Positions 35,501 to 46,733 of a stretch of DNA of 64,000 bases are shown here, piece by piece (positions within the stretch are counted from its first letter, which is position 1; the number at the start of each line of letters is the position of its first letter). A program made the position numbers and the translations under genes. Source of the DNA: Blastomyces gilchristii SLH14081 (taxonomy: Eukaryota > Ascomycota > Eurotiomycetes > Onygenales > Ajellomycetaceae); NCBI RefSeq assembly GCF_000003855.2, contig NW_003101676.1:1073531-1137530 (forward strand). The letters run 5' to 3'. Below the pieces are notes generated by a model, which did no database searches, had not been told where the DNA came from, and saw nothing but the letters and a program-made list of their open reading frames with translations.

Positions 35501-37599
35501 TCATAAGAGAGGTAGATTTGTAACATTATTATTGTATCAGAAGATATCTAGATATTCATAATATTATTAAGAGAGTTTTGTATGAGAATCTGTTATTATA
35601 ACATGAGATAACTTTTCTAGAGCCTTTTTAATATCAGTCAGACTGATGAAATAGATTGATACATGATTCTGCTGTTAATGATCTTGTCAGCAGTTTTGAT
35701 GATGACTTCTTTTTCAGAGTATTTTGTAAGTGTTGACAGAGATCTATGTAAGGTTCATAGTCTTGTGAATATTATCTTTGTGAATTCTATCATTGTTAGA
35801 GAATATCAAGCTTCTGTTTTGAGTATTTAATAAGATGTCTTGTTCAGATAGTCAGGCAAGTTCTAATATAAGATTATAATTGAGATTATTAACTTCATAT
35901 ATATAGACATCTTCACATTGATGTTCTCTCACATCTATGTTTAGTTTCATCATGTAATGAGTACAAATATCTTTTGAATCATTAAATTCTGTGAGAAGTC
36001 AGGGTTTTAATAAGAGAATACACTGAAGATTATAATGTTTTATGACTGAAGATTTTATTATTGCATAGTGACATAGATCACTGTCTATTATAACTTTCAT
36101 ATTATACATGTTATCAATCACAGTAGATACAAGAATCACATTCATTGTTATTTTCTCTTCAAATTATTATCATCTGATCTCTTCAAGCTTCTGTTTATAA
36201 ATTTGAACAGAAGCTAATCTTTTCCCTGTTTCATTAGAGTATTCTCATAGTTATCTTCTGAATCTTTCTTCACTGCAATGTGATTAGCGCGGACAGGCAC
36301 TGATTCATTTCTTGAGTGAGAAGGTACATAGGTCAATCAGCAGTTGAAAGCAATGTGCTCTGATCAGTTACAGTTGATGTACACCTCTTATTGACATTGA
36401 TCAGCGACTTCTTCAGAAGTGATCCCAGGAACTTGAAAGCCTGTTCAGATAGCGGAGATCCTTGCTTATGTATAGATATTCAAGTCTACTCAATTCATGA
36501 CATCTGCATCATTGTTATTCTTCAGCACAGGTATATGAGTGACTGAGATGTAATGTTTTCTGCCACTGTTCTGTATACTCTTGAGCTTAGTAAGATGATT
36601 ATTCAATGTCTGAAGCTGTGTGCAGAAGCCTTTATAAGTTAAGTCTTTGTTTATGCTTATAAGAGTCTGTAAGAGTTCAAAAGTTAATGTCTTCTTGAGC
36701 ATGCTAATCTTCATTTAATTCTTTCAAGATTGATCACCTGCTTCTAAAACCTTAGTGTTAAAGTCAGAGATGAATGTTGTAAGAGAAATATTCCTCTGTC
36801 AGATACTCTGTAATCAATCTAACATCTTCTATTGCATGGCAGTGTCTCAGAACAGAATATCAAGATGTTTCATAATATTGTCAGATATTCACAATACTGA
36901 TTCACATACTTTTATTCATGAATAAAACTTCTGTTTCATGCAATTCTTCAATTATTCATTGATATATCAGTCTTGATTGATTAGTGAACTGATGATATCT
37001 TCATTCATACTCAGTTTTGCAAGCATTTTCATTCTTCATGATGAGTAGAGAGTGAGATCAGAAGTATTGAAATATGTAAGAGCATCTCAGTGTTCTTTCA
37101 GTGCTTTTGTATTCAATTCTGTAGATATTGAAATTGCATGAGTTTCTTATTGTGATAATTGTTGAATCTCTTCATATTGATGTTATTGAGTTGCATGCAT
37201 ATCAACTATTTATTGATATTATAATTTCAATATCGCTTGAAGTTACTGTGATATCATATCTATGCTTGCATTTGAGAGTTCTCTCATATTGTCATTAGAC
37301 ATGATTATATTGTTTATCAGATGTGTGATATCTGTAAAAGTGTAATTATATGAATATCTTATATGTCTGAGATATCAGAACTCTCAGATCTTTCACTGAC
37401 ATTCTCTTGTAAAATCTTATTACAGAGTCAGAGTGACTGATAAGCAAGCTTCTATCTGAGAACTCAGTGTCTGCTTAACTGTTTCTCTTTCTTACACATT
37501 GTTATATGTTCAGATATCTCTCAATGAATAATCATTTCTAATAAGAAAACAATGTGAGAATAATCATTTCTAATAAGAAGACAATGAATGTTTTTCTAG

Positions 37600-37909
37600 T
37601 ATAAGAGGCCTACACTGAATAGATCAGTATTATATTAATAGGTCTTATATAACAAAGAGAAAAACATTAGAGAAGAAAAAGAAAGAGAAAGTGTGAGAAT
37701 CAGCAATTGAAGTGAATATTTATATGTGTATGTGATGATGTATGTGATGGAGCTTCAGGGCGGAAGAATCTATACGCGTTCGTGATGGCTGAGGATTGGC
37801 AATCGAGAATGGCTGAGAATCGGAGTGTACGTGTTTGAGAATGGAGCGGTTGGAATCTGTGAAGTGTAACAGAATAGTCTATATAATTGATCAGGCGCAG
37901 CCCGCCACA
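37600..37909 (-). repeat. C1 LTR (5' in element sense)
   Basis: 310 bp. The inner end is mutated, but from about 37,750 outward many CpG sites survive, including GGCGCAGCCCGCCACA at the edge. Confidence 0.88.
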
Positions 37910-40310
37910 GAAGAAGATTTATAAAAACTGTGATTATCATAGATATTATAGATGACATGTACTTGAGACTTGTATAACTTTAAAGACACAATCTGTATAT
38001 AGCTGTCTGTGAGTCAGGTTTATACTTCTGATCAGTGTTGACAGACTCACTCACAGAGATAGAATCAGTTGATATTACAGAGTTGATTAGAGAAGACAAG
38101 CTCATCTATATAATGACTTTGTAAATGTCTGAGAACTTCACAGTTATGAAAACTGAGCTTCAGATATCAGAGAAATACTGAGATCTCACAGAGATATTCA
38201 GCTCAGTAAAGACAGCTGAGCTTTCTTCTCACTGTGAGAAGAATCTGATAATAGATTTAATAGAAGAGTAGAAACTCTTCTAAGAATCAATCTATAAGCT
38301 CTCTTACTATGAGATAGAGGTCTTATAAGTCTATGTGAAGAAGAATCTGAAGAATGACTTTATCTGATCTTCACAGATCTTTGCAGAAGTCTCTGTAATA
38401 TTTATAAAAAAGAAGAATAAAGATCTCAGATTATATATAGACTACTATAATCTGAACTTCAAGATAATAAAGAGTTACTATTTTCTGTCTCTGATTGAGA
38501 ATGTAATTAACTGTCTCACAGAAGCTGTTATATTCACACAACTGAATGTAATTAATATATATACACAGCTGTGAATACAGTCTGAGAATGAATGAAAGAC
38601 TGTCTTTAGAACTGCACTGAGATTATTTAAATATCTAGTAATGTCTTTTGATTTGAGTAATACTCTTATAGTATTTCAGTCTTTCATTAATAAAACACTT
38701 CATATATATCTAAATATCTTTATGATAACATATCTGAATGATGTGATGATGTACTCTATGAAGAAGAAAGAATACACTAAGTATATATGAAGTATATTAA
38801 AGATCTTAGATGAGACAGAACTGTATATTAAGCTTATAAAGTATAACTTCAGTGCTCATTGAATTAATTTTCTAAAATATATAATCACTGCAGATGATAT
38901 TCAGATAAAATCTTCATAAGTTAAGACTATTCTATTATAACTGAAGTCAACTAGTATTTATAAGATTCAGATCTTTCTAAGCTTTGTGAATTTCTATAAA
39001 TAATTTATCTTTGTATTTATAAGAATCTTCTTAACTCTTACAGACATGCTGAAGAGTGAAAATAAGAAGAAGTTATCTTATAAATAGAGAATGAAAAGAT
39101 TATTAAGAAGAGAGAGTTATAAGAACTTTCTTATCTCAGAAGTTTACAAGATCTTTATAAGATTGAAATAGATATTCATAGACACAGTGATACTGTTTCA
39201 CTTTAATTTCTTACTCTTAATCAGATTAAAGACAGATATCTTCTTCTTTACAATTTCAGAAATAGTTTTATAACTATAGTTAAATAAGAACTGAGTTTCA
39301 GTGATCTTTTTCTCATAGAAGATGCAATCTGCAGAGATCAACTATAATATTCATGATTAGAAGCTTCTTATAATAGTGAAATTCTTCTATCACTGATATC
39401 ACTATTTTGAGAATCTTGTGATAGTGATTACTATTAGAACTGATTATAACAGCTTATAATAGTTTACTTTAATCAAGAAACTCTCACAGTGATAGATTCA
39501 CTGAGCTCAGAGACTGAGTGAGTTCTGATTCAAGATAGAGTATATTAAGAGAACTAAGAACTCTGTAGATAAACTCTCTCACAGATCAGACTATGTTAAG
39601 AAGATCAGAATGACAGACACAGAGAGACTAGAGAAGACAGAAAAGATTCACAGAATACTCAGACTGAGTGTTATAAAGAGATTAACTGAAGAGTCTTTTA
39701 ATTCTCTGTAAGAGAAGAGAGAAAAGAAAGAGAAGAAGTCTGTACAACTACTTTCTATAACACTGAGAGTTAACACTCTGAGAATCTCTGTGAGAATTCT
39801 TGAAGAGAGTATCTATAATCTGAAGAGTTTGCAGACTTTGAGAAGTACTGTAGAAGATCTGATATAAGAGAAAACAGAGTATAAGTCTTTATAAGATCTT
39901 CTATTTAGATTATCTGAACTGCAACTGAAGAATAAATATACTCAGTATATTTAGAAACTGCTCACAACAGAGATTAATCCTGCAGAAATAAAGAATTAAA
40001 GAGACTTAAATAATCTCTTATAAAGAGAGAACTGAATTTATATATCTGTAAATGAGTTTCTATATATAGAACTTATTAAAAGATATCATGACTCTTCTCT
40101 AGCAGGTTATTTTACAGATACTAGAACTTATAAGTTACTTATAAGAAAATACTTCTGATTGAAGATGTGAGAACTTGTGAAGAAGATAGTGAATTCTTAT
40201 ACTATTTATCAGAGTTCATGAGTAGTGTAGTTCAGATTATATGAAGAACTTACTTCTCTACTCATTTCACAGAACTCTTGAGAATAGCTAGAAATGAACA
40301 CTCTTGTAAG

Positions 40311-40815
40311 TAGACTGACCGTGTGACCGTGTCTGAGATCAGGACCAGATTTTTTGATAGTCTTATTATCAATTCAACTGATTCTATTACACGGTTTTAA
40401 CATTAAATAGTAGTTTCATACTGTCTCAGTGAGACTTACTGTCTACTCTTATTATATTTTCCAAATGAGACTGTGATTTCCACTTCTCAATTTAAATTAT
40501 TTTTATTGCTTAAAATGACTTTAAATCTCATTTGAGTGTTATCAAAAAGCATTACTTTTTAAAAAATTAAAAATAGTCTAAAAAAAACCTTAAAATGTTT
40601 AAAAATAGTAACTTTATGCCAAGAATGAGACTAAATGTGATCAAATGAGATCACTTTCTCATTTTTTTCAAGTCATGGTTTCATTTTAAGATCTGATATA
40701 TAGTCACTTTGCATATTTTTTTAATGACTAGTCCCAGCGGGATTCACGCCAAGAAATGTATAGGACCAGACCAAATGAAATCAAATGTGAAATTCATGAT
40801 CTCAGTGCCAGTCTA
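40311..40815 (+). mobile_element. hAT-like MITE copy 3 (505 bp)
   Basis: Perfect 8-bp duplication CTTGTAAG at 40303-40310 and 40816-40823. More transitions than copies 1 and 2, and one base shorter. Inserted in A3 just before the integrase core. Confidence 0.9.
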
Positions 40816-40839
40816 CTTGTAAGTCTCTCTGAAAGTAAG

Positions 40840-41830
40840 AATATATATAATGCCTGCTTTGACAGTGTGCTGATAATAGTGAATTACTTCATCAAGATAA
40901 CACACTTTATACTCACTTACAAAAACTTGAAGTCAAAGAATTTAATTTATATCTTCATTCATAATATGATTCAGTTGCATGAGTTGCTTATAAACATTGT
41001 CTTAGATAGAGAATCAATCTTCACAGAGAAGTTCTGATCTGATCTGATAATTATACTGAAGATCTTGTAAGATTTAAGCACAGCTTTTCATTAATAGACA
41101 GATAATCAGATAGAGTATCTGATAAGTATATTGAAACAGTATCTGCAGTGCTTTGTTAATTATAATCAGAATAACTGAGTATATTAATTATTACTTACAG
41201 AGTTTGTATACAATAACTCAAAGTATATCAGCACAGATAAAACTCTCTTTGAAATACTCACTGAGACTTATCAGTGAATAATCTTGATAAATCTGTGAGA
41301 GTACACTATAGAGTGTGATGATGTCTGTGAACAGGCTGAGAGAATTCAGAATATTTGAGAGAAAGCTCACAAATTCTTGAGAAAGACTTAAGAGTATCAG
41401 AAGAATTACTATGACTTCAAGTATATTATAAAGAGTTTTAAGAAAGATGATAGAGTCTGACTAAGTCTAGAAAACATTATTATATAGAGATCTAGTAAGA
41501 AGCTGAATCTCTTACAGACAGAGTCTTATAAGATTATGAAGAAAGTTAGCTTACAGTTCTACAGATTATAACTGTTATCTGAGTTGTAAATATACAATGT
41601 TTTTCATATCTCTTTACTCTGTGAATATAAGAAATTCTTAGAAGAGAACTCTATAACTCATCACTCTATTTATAAAGCACTGAAGAGTGAAAGAGAATAT
41701 CAGATTAAAGAAATTATTAACTCAGAAAAGTGAGATTATAAGCTCTGATTCAAGATTCAGTGACAAGAATATTCTGATAAGATGAATAAGTTCACTTGAG
41801 AATTATCTGAGTAGATAAGATATCTGTAAA
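40840..41830 (+). pseudogene. A3 integrase and chromodomain relic
   Basis: Plus-sense continuation of A3 pol. IVNYFIKITHFILTYKN, MIQLHELLINIV and RESIFTEKF mark the integrase core and are open for about 60 codons (40,860-41,037) before stops set in. The IN C-terminus and chromodomain-like region follow at 41,560-41,830. Confidence 0.78.
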
Positions 41831-41839
41831 AGCTGAGAT

Positions 41840-43721
41840 ATAACTTTTATACTGTGAATTCTGATAAGTCAGAATAATGCAGTCTTCACTAAGAATCTGA
41901 TTATAATAAAGATATTAACACTATCATTTGTAAACTCTAGTGTATAAGATAATAAGTTTCTACTGAGATAAACAGTTCACAGCATATAAAAAGAAAAGAA
42001 GAAATCATATTCTTATTAAAGTTAAAAAATAAGAAAACAGAAACAGATCTGCAAACATAATTTAGAGATTAATAAAGAAAAAACAAAGAAAACTCACACT
42101 TATATTCTTAATATCTGTAACACTTAATTTCTCTATAACTATCAATTTCTCTCTTCAAAGAAGCAGAGAGTATCATGTCTGTGATACAGATAATTGTTGT
42201 ATTTGATGTGAAGACTGCTGAAAATGCACAGACTTCAGAGAAGTCAGACATCAGAATATACACAGTTGCAGCAGAATCTTAAGAACTGATTATCTGTGTG
42301 TGTGATCAGATACTTCTCACAAAGCTGTATTCACTCTCTCAGTTATACTGAAGTATTCAGCTCAGAAACAATTAAGATGTAAAGAGAGAGCTCATCTACT
42401 CAGATTAACTTCTGTCACAAATTCATGACATTTACATTGTCTTGATTACTCAGATTTTACAGATACTCAGAGATTCATCTTTTATTGATAATAAAATTAT
42501 GAAAATGCACCACAGTATGAGAACTGTTGAGAGAGAACCTAGGCATATTTGCATATACCTGATCAGAGATTGTGCAGATAGAAAGAGAGTCATTTTAGAT
42601 CTATAAGACTGCAGAAGACACTGATAATATCAGAAGCTTCATAAGAACTATTAGCTAGAATCTGTAAGAAATTACTTACAGAGAGACTTACAGCAAAGAG
42701 TAGAACTATACTACTTAAAGTCAGAGACTGATCTGAGAGAGGTATAAGATTAACTGCTGACCTGAAGATCAGATACAGTGACAGAGCTGAAGAGAGTGAA
42801 GACACTGTTATAAGTAATAATGTCTCTGCTTCATCAGCTAGTAAAAAGTAATCAGAGAAGTCACAGAGACACTCATAAGAAGCTTAACAGCAGTCAGATA
42901 TTATTTATAAAGATATTAAAATTGAAAAAAATTTTATTCTTGAGAAGTTCTTGAATCAATATATGAATATTATTAGAAACACTCTCTCTCTGTCATTTGA
43001 ATGAAAACACTTCACAGATAAATGAGAATACTCATAGTTTATAAGAATAAGAGCTGTTATAAAAAAGAGAAAAGAAGAAAAGATTTCATAAACAGATCTG
43101 AGATATTTATACTACTCTAGAGAGATTTACTTTCACTATGAGTGATTCTGTAAAACAGTTAGATTACTCTAATAAATAAAGAGTGATTATGAATTACAGA
43201 TCTGAATCTTTCTATATAATTACAAAGAGTGATTACACACTGCAGATATCTTGATTCTACAATTCTACAGAGTTGATAAAAGAATAAAAAATTCCTCATA
43301 ATTCTACAGTGTTAAAGAACAATGATTCATAAGAATGAATGAAAGATTAACTCATAAATACTTCTCTTTGATGAGAGTAATCTTACAGAGAGTGATTTAT
43401 CTGTGAGATGAATCTATATAATAATCACATAAGAATCTTATGAAAATGATTAAGAGTTAACTGAAACTCTTCTGTATGAAAGATGCAAGATGAATCTGTG
43501 TAGTAGTCAGAGAAGAATCTGTAGATTATAAAGAATCTCATAGAATAAGAAACTAAGTGACAGACTCTTTTCTCTTTATAATAATAAGAGATTTTTTCTC
43601 ACTGAGGTTTTTTTTTATAAATATAAAGAGTTTTTAGTGAGTATCACTGCAGTGCTGAGCTGATTCTATAAAGTCACTCAGTGAAAGGCTTTACAGACAA
43701 AGTCTTAGAGAGAGAAGAGTA
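41840..43721 (+). other. Family A 3' accessory region (A3 copy)
   Basis: About 1.9 kb between the chromodomain and the 3' LTR, present collinearly in A1 (19,817-21,750), A2 (28,049-30,093 plus 43,980-44,440) and A4 (60,910-62,850). I recognise no domain. The sense strand near 43,330-43,560 has a stretch with relatively few stops. An open frame of 71-82 codons on the antisense strand recurs in A2, A3 and A4. Confidence 0.6.
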
Positions 43722-43979
43722 TATAAGAAATCTTACTTCTTACAGATTCTTTATCTTCATTTCTATCTCTTATATAATTAATAGAGTTAGCAGCTCTTGA
43801 CTACACACAACTATATAGACTGGAGTTCACAAATACTATTTACAACTCAGCTTGAATGCTATTATATATTTAATCTCTATATTTTATCTTTCTATCATGA
43901 ATACTTCTAGTAGTTAATAGTACATATCACGCCAAGCTGCAAACACCCGAATAATCGCCTGCGAGCACTTATTCTTACA
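43722..43979 (+). repeat. A3 right (3') LTR
   Basis: 258 bp. Inner edge begins TATAAGAAATCTTAC with no CpG, while the outer 60 bp keep four CpG sites (for example AATAATCGCCTGCGAGCAC). Confidence 0.9.
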
Positions 43980-45853
43980 AAGACTCTGCTGCAACTATAC
44001 ATACTCTGATATTTAACTCTCTTAAAGTCTGTGCATTTCTGACAGTTTTTATATCAAATGTAATAATTATCTGTATCATAGATATAATACTCTCTGCTTC
44101 TTTGAAGAGAAAAATTAATAATCATAGAAAGATTAAGTATTATAAGTGTTGAAAATGTAAATATAAATTTTCTTTATTTTTTCTTTATTAATCTCTAAAT
44201 TATGTTCACAGTTCTGTTTTTATTTTTCTTTATTTTTAACTTTAATAATAACATGATTTCTTCTTCTCTTTATATATACTGTGAACTGTTCATTTCAGTA
44301 GAAACTCATCATCTTTATAGACTAGAATTTATAAATAATAGTGTTAATATCTTTATCACAATCAGATTCTTAGTGAAGACTGTGTTATTCTGACTTATCA
44401 GAATTCACAGATATCTTATCTACTCAGATAATTCTTAAGTGAACTTATTTATCTTATCAGAATACTTTTATCACTAAATTTTAAATCAGAGCTTATAATC
44501 TCACTTCTCTGAGTTAATAATCTCTTTAATCTGATATTCTCTTTCACTCTCTAATACTTTGTGAATAGAGTGATGAGTTACAGAGTTCTCTTCTAAGAAT
44601 TTCTTATATTTATAAAGTAAAGAGATATGAAAAATATTATATATCTGTAACTTAGATAACAGTTTCAATCTATAAAACTATAAACTAACTTTCTTCATAA
44701 TCTTATAAGACTCTATTTATAAGAGATTCAGCTTCTTGCTAAATCTCTGTATAATAATGTTTTTCAGACTCAGTCAGACTCTATCATCTTTCTTGAAACT
44801 CTTTATAATATACTTAAAGTTATAGTATCTCTTTTGACACTCTTGAGTCTTTCTTAAGAATTCACAGACTTTCTTCTAGATATTCTAAATTCTCTCAGTT
44901 TATTCACAGATATTATCACACTCTATAGTATACTCTTACAAGTATATTAAGATTATTTACAGATAAGTCTCAGTGAGTATCTTAAAGAGAGTTTTATCTA
45001 TACTAATATATTTTAAGTTATTATATATAAACTCTGTGAGTAATAATCAATACACTCAGTCATTCTAATTATAATTAATAAAGCACTGCAGATACTATTT
45101 TAATATACTTATCAGATATTCTATCTGATCATCTATCTATTAATGAAAAGTCATGCTTAGATATTATAAGATCTTCAGTATAGTTATCAGATTAAATCAG
45201 AACTCTCTTATAAAGATTAATTCTCTATCTGAGATAATATTCACAGACAACTCATGTAATTGAATTATATTATAAATAAAGATATAAGTTTAATTCTTTC
45301 ACTTTAAGTTCTTCTAAGTGAGTATAAAGTGTATTATCTTGATAAAGTAATCTACTTTTATCAGCACACTGTTAAAGTAGATATTATATATATTCTTACT
45401 TTCAGAGAGACTTATCAGAATATTCATTTCTAGCTATTCTTAAGATTTCTATGAGATGAGTAGAGAAGTAAGTTCTTTATATAGTCTGAATTATACTATC
45501 TATAAACTTTGATAAATAGTATAAGAATTCACTATCTTCTTCACAAGCTCTTATATCTTCAGTCAGAAGTATTTTCTTATAAGTAACTTATAAGTTCTAG
45601 TATCTATAAAATGACTCACTAAAGAAGAGTTATAATATCTTTTAATAAGTTCTATACATAGAAACTTATTTATAGATATATAAATTCAGCTCTCTCTTTA
45701 TAAGAGATTATTTAAGTTTCTTCAATTCTTTATTTCTGCAGAATTGATTTCTATTAAAAGCAGTTTCTGAATATACTGAGTATATTTATTCTTCAGTTAC
45801 TGTTCTGACAATCTGAATAGAAGATTTTATAAAGACTTATACTCTATTTTCTC

Positions 45854-46117
45854 AAAACTATAATCAAAGACACGATTAGAAACCGCTTTACCACGAACTC
45901 GCTCGATTTTTTGAATAAGAACCCGCCGATAGATTCATCAAAAAGTCCTCGATTATACAAGAATTTTAACCCCAATCGCCGACCGCATACCCCGTGTGGT
46001 GGTGGAGTTATCCAGCCAAATGTGAACCAGATGTTGTTTGAAACTCCTGTGTGGGATTATCCTCTGTTCTCCCCTATCACACCACAACCCTGGGCCAAAT
46101 TGCCATATAAATTGTAA
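45854..46117 (+). pseudogene. Unrecognised unmutated open segment (gene fragment?)
   Basis: A continuous open frame of about 87 codons ends with TAA at 46,117. It has ordinary base composition and about a dozen CpG sites, unlike its surroundings. No ATG occurs near the start of the open stretch, so I read it as an internal or terminal exon fragment rather than an intact gene. Recognisable pieces of composition are NPNRRPHTPCGGGVIQPN and a Pro/aromatic-rich end LFSPITPQPWAKLPYKL. I do not recognise the family. It abuts the truncated end of A2 with no visible target duplication, so it may mark a rearrangement junction or a captured host fragment. Both coding status and origin are inference. Confidence 0.4.
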
Positions 46118-46204
46118 GGTGAAGAGACCTAGTCATATGCATCAATCTTCTTGATTTTGGAAGATCTCTGATCTGTAATTGTGAAGATATCTGAGAAGTG
46201 ATCT

Positions 46205-46560
46205 CTGTGAAAACCCTGTTCATCTTTGATGTTTCAAAACATCAACACTAAGTCTCACTCTCATATCACCCTTCTCAATCTGACTCATTCTCAGTAGAAA
46301 AATACAAAAAGATATCTCAGTAATGATATCAAGTATATAATCAATGAACATCTCTGAAGTGCAATCTCTGTGAATACTCTGTCTGTCTTCAGTGTATGTA
46401 GACATCAACATTAAGTCTCATTCTCATACTGTCTCTCTCAGTCTGACTCATTTCTGACAGAATAATACAAAAAGATACCTCAGTAACAGTATTTAATACA
46501 TAATCAGCAGACAATGAGTTAACAGAACAAGTCAACAGCATATTAACAACTATAAATTCA
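46205..46560. repeat. Two-copy ~180-bp tandem duplication
   Basis: Two adjacent units (about 46,205-46,385 and 46,386-46,560) align along most of their length, sharing for example ATCAACA(C/T)TAAGTCTCA and ATACAAAAAGATA. Differences are mostly transitions. On the minus strand each unit stays open for 60-63 codons and gives similar peptides (DYILDIITEISFCI versus DYVLNTVTEVSFCI). Identity of the parent sequence is unknown. Confidence 0.7.
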
Positions 46561-46733
46561 GTATATTTCAAGGTTCGACTGAGTCTTTGATCCCTGCACA
46601 GTGAGATATATTAAATCTAGTTTTAATATCTCAATGTTCAATAGATTCTGTAAGAGATTGAGAACAGCAATACTAGATTTCTATTAAATTTGAGAATTAA
46701 CTCTATATTAATATAATCATTGACAAAGTCTTC

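Larger units (their letters stand above)
32191..37909 (-). mobile_element. Ty3/gypsy element C1 (family C), complete but mutated
   Basis: 5,719 bp, minus sense, inserted in A3 with duplication GAAGA at 32186-32190 and 37910-37914. LTRs of 310 bp at both ends. Relics in minus sense from the right: gag and zinc knuckle (about 36,170-37,300; knuckle near 36,340-36,390 with its first Cys changed to Tyr), protease (about 35,830-36,160), RT (about 34,680-35,450, with VYLDNILIF), RNase H (about 34,200-34,650), integrase (about 33,000-33,760), and an end segment near 32,700-32,900 (KVIEVLDSYNYYLDI). A purine-rich tract (minus strand) abuts the 32,500 LTR edge. A pair of ~33-bp direct repeats lies next to the right LTR (37,510-37,572). 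Confidence 0.9.
30094..43979 (+). mobile_element. Family A element A3, complete, carrying a SINE, C1 and a MITE
   Basis: Plus-sense family A copy inserted in A2 with 5-bp duplication AAGAC at 30089-30093 and 43980-43984. LTRs are 30094-30351 and 43722-43979. Subtracting the SINE, C1, the MITE and their duplications leaves about 7,255 bp, within a few bases of A1. Order in plus sense: gag with zinc knuckle (split by the SINE near 31,420), protease, RT and RNase H (about 38,080-39,500), integrase (about 40,830-41,300, interrupted just upstream by the MITE), chromodomain (about 41,560-41,830), then the accessory 3' region and a purine-rich tract before the right LTR. All frames carry many stops. 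Confidence 0.9.
27791..45855 (-). mobile_element. Family A element A2, truncated, interrupted by A3 and a MITE
   Basis: A second family A copy in minus sense. Own sequence is 27791-30093 and 43980-45855; the middle is A3. It has the 258-bp LTR at 27791-28048 and the 3' accessory region, chromodomain and integrase part, collinear with A1 19559-23155. It ends at 45,855 inside pol, so the 5' half of the element (RT, gag, other LTR) is missing. The breakpoint joins an unrelated unmutated segment. Confidence 0.85.
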
